Assembly: GCA_022424905.1 (NCBI GenBank)
Contig: JAKMGP010000346.1
Location: 1-52,340 of the forward strand
Reading direction: 5' to 3'
Origin: Akkermansiaceae bacterium
Lineage (GTDB): Bacteria > Verrucomicrobiota > Verrucomicrobiia > Verrucomicrobiales > Akkermansiaceae
DNA: 52,340 bases
The notes under the pieces are model-generated. The model saw only the letters and a list, made by a program, of their open reading frames with translations, ran no database searches and was not told the DNA's origin. Every line of letters starts with the position of its first letter. Positions within the stretch are counted from its first letter, which is position 1. Positions 25,214 through 33,263 of this stretch are shown here, piece by piece. The translations under genes and the position numbers were made by a program.

Positions 25214-25846
25214 TTATTCTTTGCTCGCTTCTTCAGGTTTTTCTTGGCCACCATCCTCGGCTCCCTCCTTTGGAGCATCACGATTGATTCGCTCCAACAT
25301 TTTAGCGGTTAAGCTAGTCGCGTCCTTCGTGTAAGCAAGGATAGGCACGGCAGATCCACTCGTCCCACTTTTATCAAAAATATAGTCATACCCTTCAGCG
25401 TCACCCAACTCACGAACCATGGCCATGATTTCTTTGCGCAGGCCTCCTAATTCAACCGCTTGTTTTTCAGAAAAAGCTGTTTTTTTTCGCGTAATCCAAG
25501 CAATCCGTGCATCTTCGCGAGCCTTTGCTTCGGCCCGGATCGACTGTGCTTCACGGAAAAACTGCTCTTTCTTTTCCCGAGCGAATGAAGGGCTTTCAGC
25601 TGTCTTTTGCGCTTCGGCTGCCTCAGCCATCAAAGCTTTAATTTCCTCGGCCTTCGTCTTATTTCTTTCAACGATTCGTTTTTCGTAACCTTTAAAAGTT
25701 TCGAGAACCGCGGATGATTTGTGAAACTCGGCGAGGAGTTTTTGCATATTGACAGTCCCAATCTTGTCGTCCTTGTCCTGAGCGAAAGAAGACGAAGCCA
25801 TAATGAGAACTGAAAAAAGAGCAGCGATGATATTACATGGTTTCAT
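25214..25846 (-). CDS. OmpH/Skp-family periplasmic chaperone (copy 1)
   Basis: This 210-residue protein has a signal peptide (about 1-22, ending SSSFAQ), a strand with GTVNMQKLLAEFHK, a long charged coiled coil (about 48-140, the Skp 'tentacle'), and a closing strand region YDYIFDKSGTSGSAVP followed by LTAKMLERIN. Skp trimers hold unfolded outer-membrane proteins in the periplasm. A Lys/Glu-rich tail (EDGGQEKPEEASKE) extends past the family end. It is the third of three tandem paralogues in the cluster with lpxD. Genes are spaced 39 bp apart, consistent with one operon. Confidence 0.88.
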   Translation of the reverse strand: MKPCNIIAALFSVLIMASSSFAQDKDDKIGTVNMQKLLAEFHKSSAVLETFKGYEKRIVERNKTKAEEIKALMAEAAEAQKTAESPSFAREKKEQFFREAQSIRAEAKAREDARIAWITRKKTAFSEKQAVELGGLRKEIMAMVRELGDAEGYDYIFDKSGTSGSAVPILAYTKDATSLTAKMLERINRDAPKEGAEDGGQEKPEEASKE

Positions 25847-25885
25847 AACATTTATAAGAGTGAATTATTCGAGATTAAGCTGATT

Positions 25886-26527
25886 TTATTTAGGAGATTC
25901 GCCTTGGGGCTTTGCTCCACCAGAACCCTTCACTGTGACAGGAGAAGGTGCATCTTTGTTCAATTTCTCCAGAACTGCATCAGTTAAATCGACGGTATTC
26001 CGGGAGTAAATCAAGAAGGGTGTCCGAGAGGAGGTTAGCCCGGACTCGTCGAAAACTAGATTTACATCAAGAGTGGCAGCGTGGTCGCTAACGGCAGTTT
26101 CAACCTTAGTCCTTATATCATTGATCATTCCAACCATCTTTTGGTTTAGGGCTCGCCGCTGCCTTTGAAGGAACTCTTCGCCTTCCTTAATCAACACAGA
26201 GCGGGTAGCCGCAAGCTCTTGGTGGGAAGCTGCAATTTCCTTACGCTTCTTTTCAGCGAGCGAGGGGTCGTTGAACTCATTTTTCTTTTTACCTAGTTCC
26301 TCCTCAACGGCCTTTATCGCATCCACCCTCTCCCTGTAAGCAGCGTCAATTGAAGCCAATTCAACTTTTTCCTCGGCCTCGGCAGCTTTTTTTTCGTGAA
26401 ACCCACTGAGAAGCTTCATCATATTGACAGTCCCTACTTTTAGTTCCCCGGCTGAAGCGCTCAGGGCCATGCCGAGAGCAAGAAAAACGGCTTGTTGACC
26501 GATCTGGAAAGGTAATGGAATTCTCAT
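25886..26527 (-). CDS. OmpH/Skp-family periplasmic chaperone (copy 2)
   Basis: The open frame reaches 26578, overlapping lpxD. ATG at 26527 gives a proper signal peptide (cleavage likely after ALSASA) and 213 residues, so I prefer it. The layout matches copy 1: VGTVNMMKLLSGFHEKK, a charged coiled coil, then VNLVFDESGLTSSRTP and DLTDAVLEKLN. The start segment VGTVNM(M/Q)KLL is shared with copy 1 but less with copy 3, so copies 1 and 2 are the closer pair. The gene begins 40 bp after lpxD. Confidence 0.88.
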   Translation of the reverse strand: MRIPLPFQIGQQAVFLALGMALSASAGELKVGTVNMMKLLSGFHEKKAAEAEEKVELASIDAAYRERVDAIKAVEEELGKKKNEFNDPSLAEKKRKEIAASHQELAATRSVLIKEGEEFLQRQRRALNQKMVGMINDIRTKVETAVSDHAATLDVNLVFDESGLTSSRTPFLIYSRNTVDLTDAVLEKLNKDAPSPVTVKGSGGAKPQGESPK

Positions 26528-26567
26528 CGACAATATCTTATTACAAAAAGCTGATAGGGAAAGAGTC

Positions 26568-27602
26568 TCATTCTCCAATGGGTTCCTCCAGCTTCTTTTT
26601 TAAGGATCCAAATTCTTTACGCAGCTCCGGAAGCCGGGAAAGAGCAGCAAGCTTTCTTTGCTCTTCTCGAATTGGTCGCGCCGGATTACCCATATAAACG
26701 CCCGGCTTATGAATACTCTTAAAAAGTCCGCTTTGAGCTGCCAGAACCGATTGGTCCGTGATTTCGAGATGTCCGGCAACTCCGGCTTGAGCCGCAATTG
26801 TCACGTAATTCCCGAGGCGACTACTTCCGGCAATGCCGCACTGCGCCACCACCAAACAATGTTTCCCTATCTTAACATTGTGGCCAATCTGTGCCATATT
26901 ATCGACCTTCGTTCCTTCTCCCACCACCGTGCTGCCAAATCTAGCCCGATCGACGCAGCAATTGGCACCGATCTCAACATCGTTCTCGATTTCAACGATT
27001 CCTACCTGCGGTGTCTTCTGATGCCTGCCATTAACAAGATCAAATCCGTAACCGTCCGAACCAATCACGCAACCCGGTTGCAGAATGACCCGGTCGCCGA
27101 TAAGACAGGCTTCCCGTATAATGCTTCCAGGATGCAACAGGCAATCCTTCCCGAGGGAAACATTCCGACCGATCAGACAGCCTGCTCCAATGATGCTTCC
27201 ATCACCAATTTTTGCACCCGACTCAATCACCACTCCCGGACCGACCTGCACCTTAGCCGGATCAATCTCAACATCGTCCGCAACGTGGGCTCCTGGAGAA
27301 ATCCCGGGCTGAACTTGCGTTGATTGGGAGTGAAAATAGTCAATCACTCTTGAGAAGGCCACCGAGGGATTATCGACTGAAAGTAGATGGCATCCGGCCG
27401 GCGACGAAAAATCGCCCTCCGGCACCAGAACCAGCGAAGCTTGGGTCGCCGTCAAGTGTGTCTCATAGCGAGAATTGCCTAAAAAGCTGATCTCGCCAGA
27501 TTTTGCCTCAGTCAGCGAACTTACTCCTGTATAGGAAAAATCACGATCATGACTTGGCGGAATGCCAATCAGATCATGCAGTTCTCTCCAACCAAGCGAC
27601 AC
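26568..27602 (-). CDS. lpxD: UDP-3-O-(3-hydroxyacyl)glucosamine N-acyltransferase
   Basis: LpxD adds the N-linked hydroxyacyl chain in lipid A synthesis, using acyl-ACP at the cytoplasmic side. The protein has 344 residues (GTG start) and the usual three parts: a uridine-binding N-terminal domain (about 1-100, with GEISFLGNSRYE), a left-handed beta-helix of hexapeptide repeats (about 105-300), and a C-terminal helix. The catalytic His fits QIGHNVKIGKH. The repeat IGSDGYGF and the segment PQVGIVEIENDVEIGANCCV are characteristic of LpxD rather than LpxA. It lies between ompH paralogues, recalling the bamA-skp-lpxD-fabZ order in proteobacteria, but bamA and fabZ are absent here. Confidence 0.96.
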   Translation of the reverse strand: MSLGWRELHDLIGIPPSHDRDFSYTGVSSLTEAKSGEISFLGNSRYETHLTATQASLVLVPEGDFSSPAGCHLLSVDNPSVAFSRVIDYFHSQSTQVQPGISPGAHVADDVEIDPAKVQVGPGVVIESGAKIGDGSIIGAGCLIGRNVSLGKDCLLHPGSIIREACLIGDRVILQPGCVIGSDGYGFDLVNGRHQKTPQVGIVEIENDVEIGANCCVDRARFGSTVVGEGTKVDNMAQIGHNVKIGKHCLVVAQCGIAGSSRLGNYVTIAAQAGVAGHLEITDQSVLAAQSGLFKSIHKPGVYMGNPARPIREEQRKLAALSRLPELRKEFGSLKKKLEEPIGE

Positions 27603-27631
27603 CAGCGATAGCCAACTTAGGCTCGTAAGAG

Positions 27632-28210
27632 TTATTCTTCCTCACTTCCCTCGTTGATTTCAGCGAGGAGGGAGTTGGTAAGATCAGTGGTTTCGCGGGC
27701 ATGTAGCACGAACGGAATTCCCTGGTTGCTATTAGCAGAAACATCAAAAATAAAATCATAGTTTCCCTCTTTCGCACGCTCACTCACAGATCGTTGAATC
27801 TTGACCAAAATCCCCCGCATTTGCTTCCGCATTTTGTCGCTAAGCGCACGATTTCGACGATTGAGAAATTCCTTCCTCTCTCGTTCCTTGGACTTTCCGT
27901 CCTGAGCCAAACCGTTGGACTCCTCAAAGAAATCGGCTTTCTCTTTCTCGCCTAAATCCTCTTTCTTGAGTTCCTCTCTAATCTGCTGAAGCTGAGCATC
28001 AATCTCACGAATCTTGGCAAGCCGCTCGTTGTTGTCGCGCTGGATTCTTGCACGCTCGATATTGATCTCCCGCTGAACTTTGCCAGTTTGATAATAATCG
28101 TTAAACAGGCGCTCCATGCTAACGGTAGCAATCTTTAAACGCTGTTGCGCGTGGAGGACAGGTGTGAGGCACAAAAGCGCGACGAGAAGGTGAAAGAGTG
28201 ACTTTTTCAT
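27632..28210 (-). CDS. OmpH/Skp-family periplasmic chaperone (copy 3, first gene of the cluster)
   Basis: This 192-residue protein has a signal peptide (cleavage likely after LHA), KIATVSMERLFNDYYQT, a long charged coiled coil (about 45-145), and the closing YDFIFDVSANSNQGIP then LTNSLLAEIN. It is the most diverged of the three copies. Its ATG lies about 35 bp downstream of a good promoter match, so it heads the operon ompH-lpxD-ompH-ompH-peptidase-like gene. The lpxD GTG starts 29 bp after its stop. Confidence 0.88.
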   Translation of the reverse strand: MKKSLFHLLVALLCLTPVLHAQQRLKIATVSMERLFNDYYQTGKVQREINIERARIQRDNNERLAKIREIDAQLQQIREELKKEDLGEKEKADFFEESNGLAQDGKSKERERKEFLNRRNRALSDKMRKQMRGILVKIQRSVSERAKEGNYDFIFDVSANSNQGIPFVLHARETTDLTNSLLAEINEGSEEE

Positions 28211-28244
28211 AATGAATTCGGATGAAATGAATCTTGCTAGGTTT

Positions 28245-28273
28245 TTTATGAAGAATTCTCGATGCTACGTCAA
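28245..28273 (-). promoter_or_regulatory. Predicted sigma-70 promoter of the ompH-lpxD operon
   Basis: On the minus strand TTGACG (28268-28273, 5/6 to the -35 consensus) is separated by 17 bp from CATAAA (28245-28250, 4/6 to the -10 consensus). The start codon at 28210 would leave a 5' leader of roughly 25-30 nt. The position is right for the first gene of the cluster. Confidence 0.55.
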
Positions 28274-28318
28274 CTACGGGCTTGGAATTCGTATAATCTC
28301 CCATATTCCGAAGCGTAA

Positions 28319-28343
28319 TAATAAGGGCACGACGTCCTTATTA
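28319..28343. promoter_or_regulatory. Inverted repeat between the ompH operon and panC
   Basis: TAATAAGG (28319-28326) and CCTTATTA (28336-28343) are perfect 8-bp arms around a 9-bp centre. The element lies in the 210-bp divergent region, upstream of the predicted ompH promoter and about 80 bp before panC. It has no T-tract, so it is more like an operator than a terminator. Confidence 0.35.
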
Positions 28344-28420
28344 CGGCGATTCCACCCACTCCTCAGGTCAATTCGTAAGGTTTCTCATGGAATTTTGGTC
28401 AGAATCCACAACATTTCCCC

Positions 28421-29278
28421 ATGATCAAAGTCACTTCGGAGGTCAAAACGATTACTCAAATGACTCGCGACCTAACGGGTCCGCTTGCCTTGGTCCCCAC
28501 AATGGGAGCTCTCCATGAGGGGCATCTGGCCCTGATTCGTCGCGCCCGCCAATTGGTCGGACCCGACGGAACTGTTGCTATCTCGATTTTCGTCAATCCC
28601 ATCCAATTCGATCGCGCTTCCGATCTGACCAACTACCCCCGCCCACTCAAAAGCGATCTCGCCCTCTGCGAAAAAGAAGGCGTCGATCTTGCCTTCACAC
28701 CAGAAAAGGAGTTCCTCTTTCACCCCGACCACTCAGTCATTGTAGCCGAATCTCTACTTAGCAAAGGACTTTGCGGCTCGAACCGTCCCGGTCATTTTGA
28801 CGGAGTTCTCACCGTCGTGATCAAGCTTTTCAATCTCCTTCAACCCGCCCTTGCCATTTTTGGAGAAAAAGATTTCCAACAAATCGCCCTCATTCGCCGC
28901 ATGGTTCGAGATCTGAATATTCCAGTTGAAATCGTCGGACATCCCACGGTCCGTGAGCTCGATGGACTTGCTCTCTCATCTCGCAACATTCGCCTCACTC
29001 AGGAACACCGTAAGGATGCTCCACGAATACAGCGTGCTCTCTCGGCAGCGAGCGATCTTGCCATCAACGGTGAACAGAACCCTGCCGCCTATCTTCTAAG
29101 CGCAAAAAAACACCTGCTCGCAAACGCTCCAGATGGCTTCTCCATAGAATATTTGGAACTCATCGACGCAGAATCCATGCACGCTGTTTCTCTCGTCAGG
29201 AAGCCCGCTGTTCTTGCCACGGCATGCTATTACGGGGAGATACGTCTGATCGATCATGTTAAGATCCTGATCGGCTGA
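28421..29278 (+). CDS. panC: Pantothenate synthetase (pantoate--beta-alanine ligase)
   Basis: PanC joins pantoate and beta-alanine with ATP to form pantothenate, the CoA precursor. At 285 residues it matches the family length. The nucleotide-binding HxGH-type motif is in VPTMGALHEGHLALIR (about 23-38). IFVNPIQFDRASDL, FGEKDFQQ and the KMSKS-like ALSSRNIRL are all present. It stands alone in the divergent region; panB and panD are not in the window. Confidence 0.97.
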   Translation: MIKVTSEVKTITQMTRDLTGPLALVPTMGALHEGHLALIRRARQLVGPDGTVAISIFVNPIQFDRASDLTNYPRPLKSDLALCEKEGVDLAFTPEKEFLFHPDHSVIVAESLLSKGLCGSNRPGHFDGVLTVVIKLFNLLQPALAIFGEKDFQQIALIRRMVRDLNIPVEIVGHPTVRELDGLALSSRNIRLTQEHRKDAPRIQRALSAASDLAINGEQNPAAYLLSAKKHLLANAPDGFSIEYLELIDAESMHAVSLVRKPAVLATACYYGEIRLIDHVKILIG

Positions 29279-29439
29279 TCCACAAATCCTTCATCGACTC
29301 AATTATTTGGCCAATTCAACCATCTATCAGATCTAAGGAGCAGAAACAGAGATGCATCATAGGCGCAAAACAACTGATAAGAAAAAGGACGATAAAAATC
29401 GCTCTTGTCCACCTCTCTGAAAAGTCTAACTTTCCAGAT

Positions 29440-29619
29440 ATGAAATTTTTTATTCTCCTACTCACCCCCATTTTTTTCGTTTCCTGCGCTGGTAACCAAC
29501 CTAACGAACGTAGGCCCGTGCCGCCTCAAGGAAGCGATATCGGAAGTAAACCTTGGAACGACCCCTCGGTTGGACCTCGCCCTCAAGGTATCTTGGGCGG
29601 AATTGAACAAGGTCGATAA
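29440..29619 (+). CDS. 59-residue predicted lipoprotein upstream of the kinase gene
   Basis: A short frame encodes MKFFILLLTPIFFVSCAGNQ as its first 20 residues: a hydrophobic signal ending in a lipobox-like FVSC with the lipidated Cys at residue 16. A Pro/Gly/Asn-rich tail (about 43 residues) is without predicted structure and ends GGIEQGR. It ends 23 bp before the kinase GTG on the same strand, so it may be cotranscribed. I know of no family. Its signal and tight spacing argue that it is real, though it is too short for high certainty. Confidence 0.6.
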   Translation: MKFFILLLTPIFFVSCAGNQPNERRPVPPQGSDIGSKPWNDPSVGPRPQGILGGIEQGR

Positions 29620-29642
29620 ATTTGCCACCATAACTGTCTGGA

Positions 29643-31943
29643 GTGAGTGATCCGGCTAGCGAAGAACCGATCCACGAATCCTGTGCTGCATGCGGCAAAC
29701 TTCTAGACGTAACGTGCTTTAGCCCGTTCGACACTGTCAGCTGCCCTCGCTGCTCGTCCGAGACAATAGTAAGACGGGTCTTTGGAAACTACCGCCTCGA
29801 AAGGCGCTTTGCCACCGGAGGCATGAGCGTCATTTTCATTGGCTGGGATACTACGCTTAATCGCAGGGTCGCAATCAAAGTTCTCAACGAAGAATACTGT
29901 AACGACGAAACTCGCATTCAAGCCTTCGAAAATGAGGCCCGTCTCACCGCAAAAGTGAGCCACACCAATGTTGTTAAAATCTTCGCCGTTGATCGGGCGC
30001 ACGGTCGCTTCTACCTCGTCATGGAGTTACTGGACGGTCGAAGCTTCGAGCAAATCATGGGGGACCGCGGTGCCCTTCCAGAAGATGAGGTCCTAGAAAT
30101 TGCTATCCAAATTGCATCCGGACTCAAAGCGGCTAAGCGAGCTGGCATAATCCACCGGGACGTTAAGCCCGGCAATATTCACATCGCCCCAGAGGGACGT
30201 GCCAGCCTTCTAGACTTCGGACTCGCTCTAATCACCCAAGATGGAAGAGCCCAAGCAAAAGAAGCTTGGGCTACTCCTTACTACGTCCCCCCCGAAGCTC
30301 TTGAACGTGATATCGAGGATTTCCGAAGCGACATTTATGCCTTTGGCGCCACTCTTTATCACGGTTTAGCAGGATGTCCCCCATTTGAATCAGGGACTAA
30401 CTCAATCAGCAGCCTTCGCAAAGCCAAGAAAGCTATTCCAAAACTTTGTAAAGTGGCCCCGTGGATCAGCCGGAATACCGGCGAAATCATTGATCGTATG
30501 ATGGCGTTCAACCCCGACCACCGCTGGTCAAGTTACAGCAAGGTCATGAGAGCCCTTGAGCAAGCCCAGCTCAAAATGAGCAAAGATTTTTCGCCCCCGA
30601 CTCATATTCAGACCAGAATCAAAAGGCGGAGGAAGAAAACAATCTTCAGTATTATTTCCACCGTCGCCTTAATTTTAGTGAGTATCGGCTTAGCGACTTG
30701 GCAGCCGTCGATAAAAATTATCGTCGAGCCTAAAGCTGGATCTGGAAGCAATAACGCTCAAAATAAAAAGCCAAAACTCTTCAACCCAAACGGTGAAAAT
30801 CGACCAAGCTTAGAGAAACGATGGGCCGAAGCTCGTCAACTCACCAAATCTGGCAATTACGAAAAGGCATCTGAAAGATTTCTCTCGATTTCACGCGATC
30901 CAACTGTTTCCGGGATGGAGCAAGTCTGGACCTCTCTTGAAGCATCAATCGCAAATTCTTTGGCTGGCAAACCCGGTGCCGCTCGCCGGCTAATCTCCAA
31001 GTCCCTCTCCGATCTTAACGCTCTTTCAGAACAGCACTCACAGCAAGAGCGCTACCGAGAACTTTGTCAGCTACTGGAACGCATCGAACCTCCCACAACT
31101 CACAATCTCCCTGACGAGCCCAAGACTATTACTGACTGGATGGGAACCTTTGCCGTCGCTCTTAAACTTTGGGAACAAAGCAAATGGGAGGAAGCACTCC
31201 CCTTGCTTGCGAACGTTCGCGGAGCTGAACTTCCCGATGAACTATCTTGGTTTGTTATCTACCAAAATATAGCCGACGTCTATTTGGGAGATGGCCAGAT
31301 TCTGGCCAGACTTAAAAAAATCCCCACCCCAAAAGACGAACAAGAAACCAACAGATTGATCGATAAAATCACTAAGGCTTCAAGAAATCTTCGTTCTATG
31401 GGTCGAGCAAACTACAATTTAAATGCCAGACTCACTCACCTCATCCAGCTTCGCAAAGAATTTCAAAACAGCCCAGTGTTCACCCACTCCTTAACGTGGA
31501 AGAAATTGCAAGCGCACCTCAGAAACAGAGGCTCATCATACCGCTTCGACGATATCGGGGCATTACTTCAAAACCCACCGGAAGACGCTCCATCAGAAGC
31601 ACTTTGGGCTTGGTCTTACCTCCAAAGAAATGCCGCTGCTTTTCTGAACAACATTACCAACCACAACAACTGGATCACCAAGAAAAAAAATGGTGAGCAA
31701 ATTACTGGAGTCTCCGGAGATAGCACTGGCTTAAAACTCGAGGATGGCTCCGTCGTCCCTTGGTCTGAAATCAAGCCCGAAAACTTGTTGGATAAACGAC
31801 CCAATGAAGAAGCTCAGGCAATTGCCTTCGCCTGGTTCGTCGGATTAAATGAGCAGGCCGAAAAAATGGCCGAAGATTTGGCAGGCCGTAGCGACGAATT
31901 TAAGAACACTTGGCAGCGCATCATGATCGCCATATCACAATAG
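29643..31943 (+). CDS. Membrane-anchored Ser/Thr protein kinase with N-terminal double-CxxC motif
   Basis: Starting at GTG, this 766-residue protein has a zinc-ribbon-like pair of CxxC motifs (C14/C17 and C34/C37), then a Hanks-type kinase domain (about 48-310). It contains the Gly-rich loop ATGGMSVIFIG, K79 (VAIKVL), E98, HRDVKPGN (D173) and DFG (D191), so all catalytic residues are present. A basic stop-transfer (IKRRRKK) and one membrane helix (about 333-353) follow. The remaining 410 residues outside the membrane are helix-rich and TPR-like (KRWAEARQLTKSGNYEKASE). It probably signals from envelope to cytoplasm; PASTA repeats are absent. The N-terminal ribbon is unusual for this class. Confidence 0.92.
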   Translation: MSDPASEEPIHESCAACGKLLDVTCFSPFDTVSCPRCSSETIVRRVFGNYRLERRFATGGMSVIFIGWDTTLNRRVAIKVLNEEYCNDETRIQAFENEARLTAKVSHTNVVKIFAVDRAHGRFYLVMELLDGRSFEQIMGDRGALPEDEVLEIAIQIASGLKAAKRAGIIHRDVKPGNIHIAPEGRASLLDFGLALITQDGRAQAKEAWATPYYVPPEALERDIEDFRSDIYAFGATLYHGLAGCPPFESGTNSISSLRKAKKAIPKLCKVAPWISRNTGEIIDRMMAFNPDHRWSSYSKVMRALEQAQLKMSKDFSPPTHIQTRIKRRRKKTIFSIISTVALILVSIGLATWQPSIKIIVEPKAGSGSNNAQNKKPKLFNPNGENRPSLEKRWAEARQLTKSGNYEKASERFLSISRDPTVSGMEQVWTSLEASIANSLAGKPGAARRLISKSLSDLNALSEQHSQQERYRELCQLLERIEPPTTHNLPDEPKTITDWMGTFAVALKLWEQSKWEEALPLLANVRGAELPDELSWFVIYQNIADVYLGDGQILARLKKIPTPKDEQETNRLIDKITKASRNLRSMGRANYNLNARLTHLIQLRKEFQNSPVFTHSLTWKKLQAHLRNRGSSYRFDDIGALLQNPPEDAPSEALWAWSYLQRNAAAFLNNITNHNNWITKKKNGEQITGVSGDSTGLKLEDGSVVPWSEIKPENLLDKRPNEEAQAIAFAWFVGLNEQAEKMAEDLAGRSDEFKNTWQRIMIAISQ

Positions 31944-32250
31944 ATCGACTTCTCTTGATCGACCTATATATGAAATGAGAATGCTCTCTCCATGAAACTT
32001 TTCTTAACCCTACCCTGATCCGAAAGTTAGGGATGTAATTTCATAGCGCTCTCTAACCTACCCGAACACACTAAATACAGGAAGCGGGAAAAAATCGTGA
32101 TCATGATTCCTGGAACCTGATAAAATGCATGAACTTTTTCGCCCTAGAAAGGTTCCCACAGGATGCTCAGAGGTCGTAATGTTTTTCCAATTTTACGCTG
32201 CTGACACTTGGTCAACACGCCTTGAATGACTCACACGCTGGATGCGCTAT
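31944..32250. other. 307-bp intergenic region without a recognised gene
   Basis: This stretch lies between the convergent kinase and esterase genes. I see no coding frame with a credible start, no RNA gene and no hairpin with a T-tract. A direct repeat GATCGAC occurs twice within 20 bp just after the kinase stop; it does not form a terminator. Confidence 0.5.
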
Positions 32251-33051
32251 TTATTTCTCGCCAAGTTCACCCGTTTGTTTGCTTTTTTTCTGATGAAATA
32301 GCCATCTCAACGCACTTTCGTCCCGATAGGCTCTATCCCATGAGTTATGTCCAACACCTTCGTATTCGGTATATTTCACCTTGCTACCAACCTTCCCAAG
32401 TGCTGTCACCATATTTTGTGACCGCTTTGTCTTAACAACATTGTCAGATCCACCGTGGAAAACCCATATTGGAACAGTCTTGATTACACTCGCCAGCTCG
32501 GCATCACCACCCCCGCAAACAGGCATGGCTGCTGCAAACATTTTTGGCATTCGCTGTACAATATCCCACGTACCAAAGCCGCCCATGGAAAGGCCAGTGA
32601 CATAGATTCGCTTCTTATCCACGGGCAGTGTCTTGATGGACTCATTCAGCAATTCGATCGTGAGTTGCATTGTATCTGATGGCTCGACTGGCATCTTATG
32701 CGAAAGATCGCCCCACGGCGTATTGACCCATTGCTCGCCGGCAAGACACTGTGGTGCAATTATGATCGAGGGAACATTCTTCCTCTTTGAATAGGCCAAA
32801 AGGTCCTGAACCCCGTGGATCAATTGTTTCTTGTTATCACTTCCTCTTTCGCCAGCGCCGTGAAAAAACAGAACGAACGGATACTCTTTTTTAGGATCAA
32901 GATTTTCAGGGAGATGTATCCTGTAGTTCAAGAGTTTCCCTTTTGCAGATTTAAAAACCTTCGCATCAAAAGGAGTCGCAGCTCCCAATGAAATGGTGAA
33001 AAAAAATGTTAGGGATGTCAAAACGGGACAAACTAATCGGCTATATTTCAT
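32251..33051 (-). CDS. Exported alpha/beta-hydrolase (PHB-depolymerase/feruloyl-esterase-like)
   Basis: The frame is open to 33096; ATG at 33051 begins a signal peptide ending near SLGAA (266 residues). The core is an alpha/beta-hydrolase: LFFHGAGERG (oxyanion region), IIIAPQC, the nucleophile elbow GLSMGGFGTW, GGSDNVV for the acid and GVGHNSWD for the His, so the Ser-Asp-His triad is complete. The layout matches LpqC/PHB-depolymerase-type esterases, often found next to polysaccharide-degrading enzymes. The substrate cannot be told from sequence; a secreted esterase acting on plant or algal polymers is plausible. No partner gene is adjacent. Confidence 0.87.
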   Translation of the reverse strand: MKYSRLVCPVLTSLTFFFTISLGAATPFDAKVFKSAKGKLLNYRIHLPENLDPKKEYPFVLFFHGAGERGSDNKKQLIHGVQDLLAYSKRKNVPSIIIAPQCLAGEQWVNTPWGDLSHKMPVEPSDTMQLTIELLNESIKTLPVDKKRIYVTGLSMGGFGTWDIVQRMPKMFAAAMPVCGGGDAELASVIKTVPIWVFHGGSDNVVKTKRSQNMVTALGKVGSKVKYTEYEGVGHNSWDRAYRDESALRWLFHQKKSKQTGELGEK

Positions 33052-33263
33052 ATTTAAGTCCTTCTTTCTCTGGCGCACGTTAAACATCTGCCACACGCTA
33101 GCAGCGGCACCCTTTCGACTTCAAGATCGAGATTGTGATTAAGATAACTATTTCGAACTTCGGCGAGCAGCCTGTTGGCAATCCCCACTCGTTCATACTT
33201 CAATCTTAAGGGTCTATGTCTGAGTAAGTTGACCCTACTCTATAAATGACTAATTTAAAGAGC

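Noticed and set aside
26658..27323. A 221-codon frame opposite lpxD
   Set aside because: It runs antisense to a well-supported lpxD with no domain, signal or ribosome site of its own; long antisense frames are common in such sequence.
33208..33235. AGGGTC/GACCCT inverted repeat near the end of hrpB
   Set aside because: The stem is 6 bp with a 16-base loop and no T-tract on either strand.
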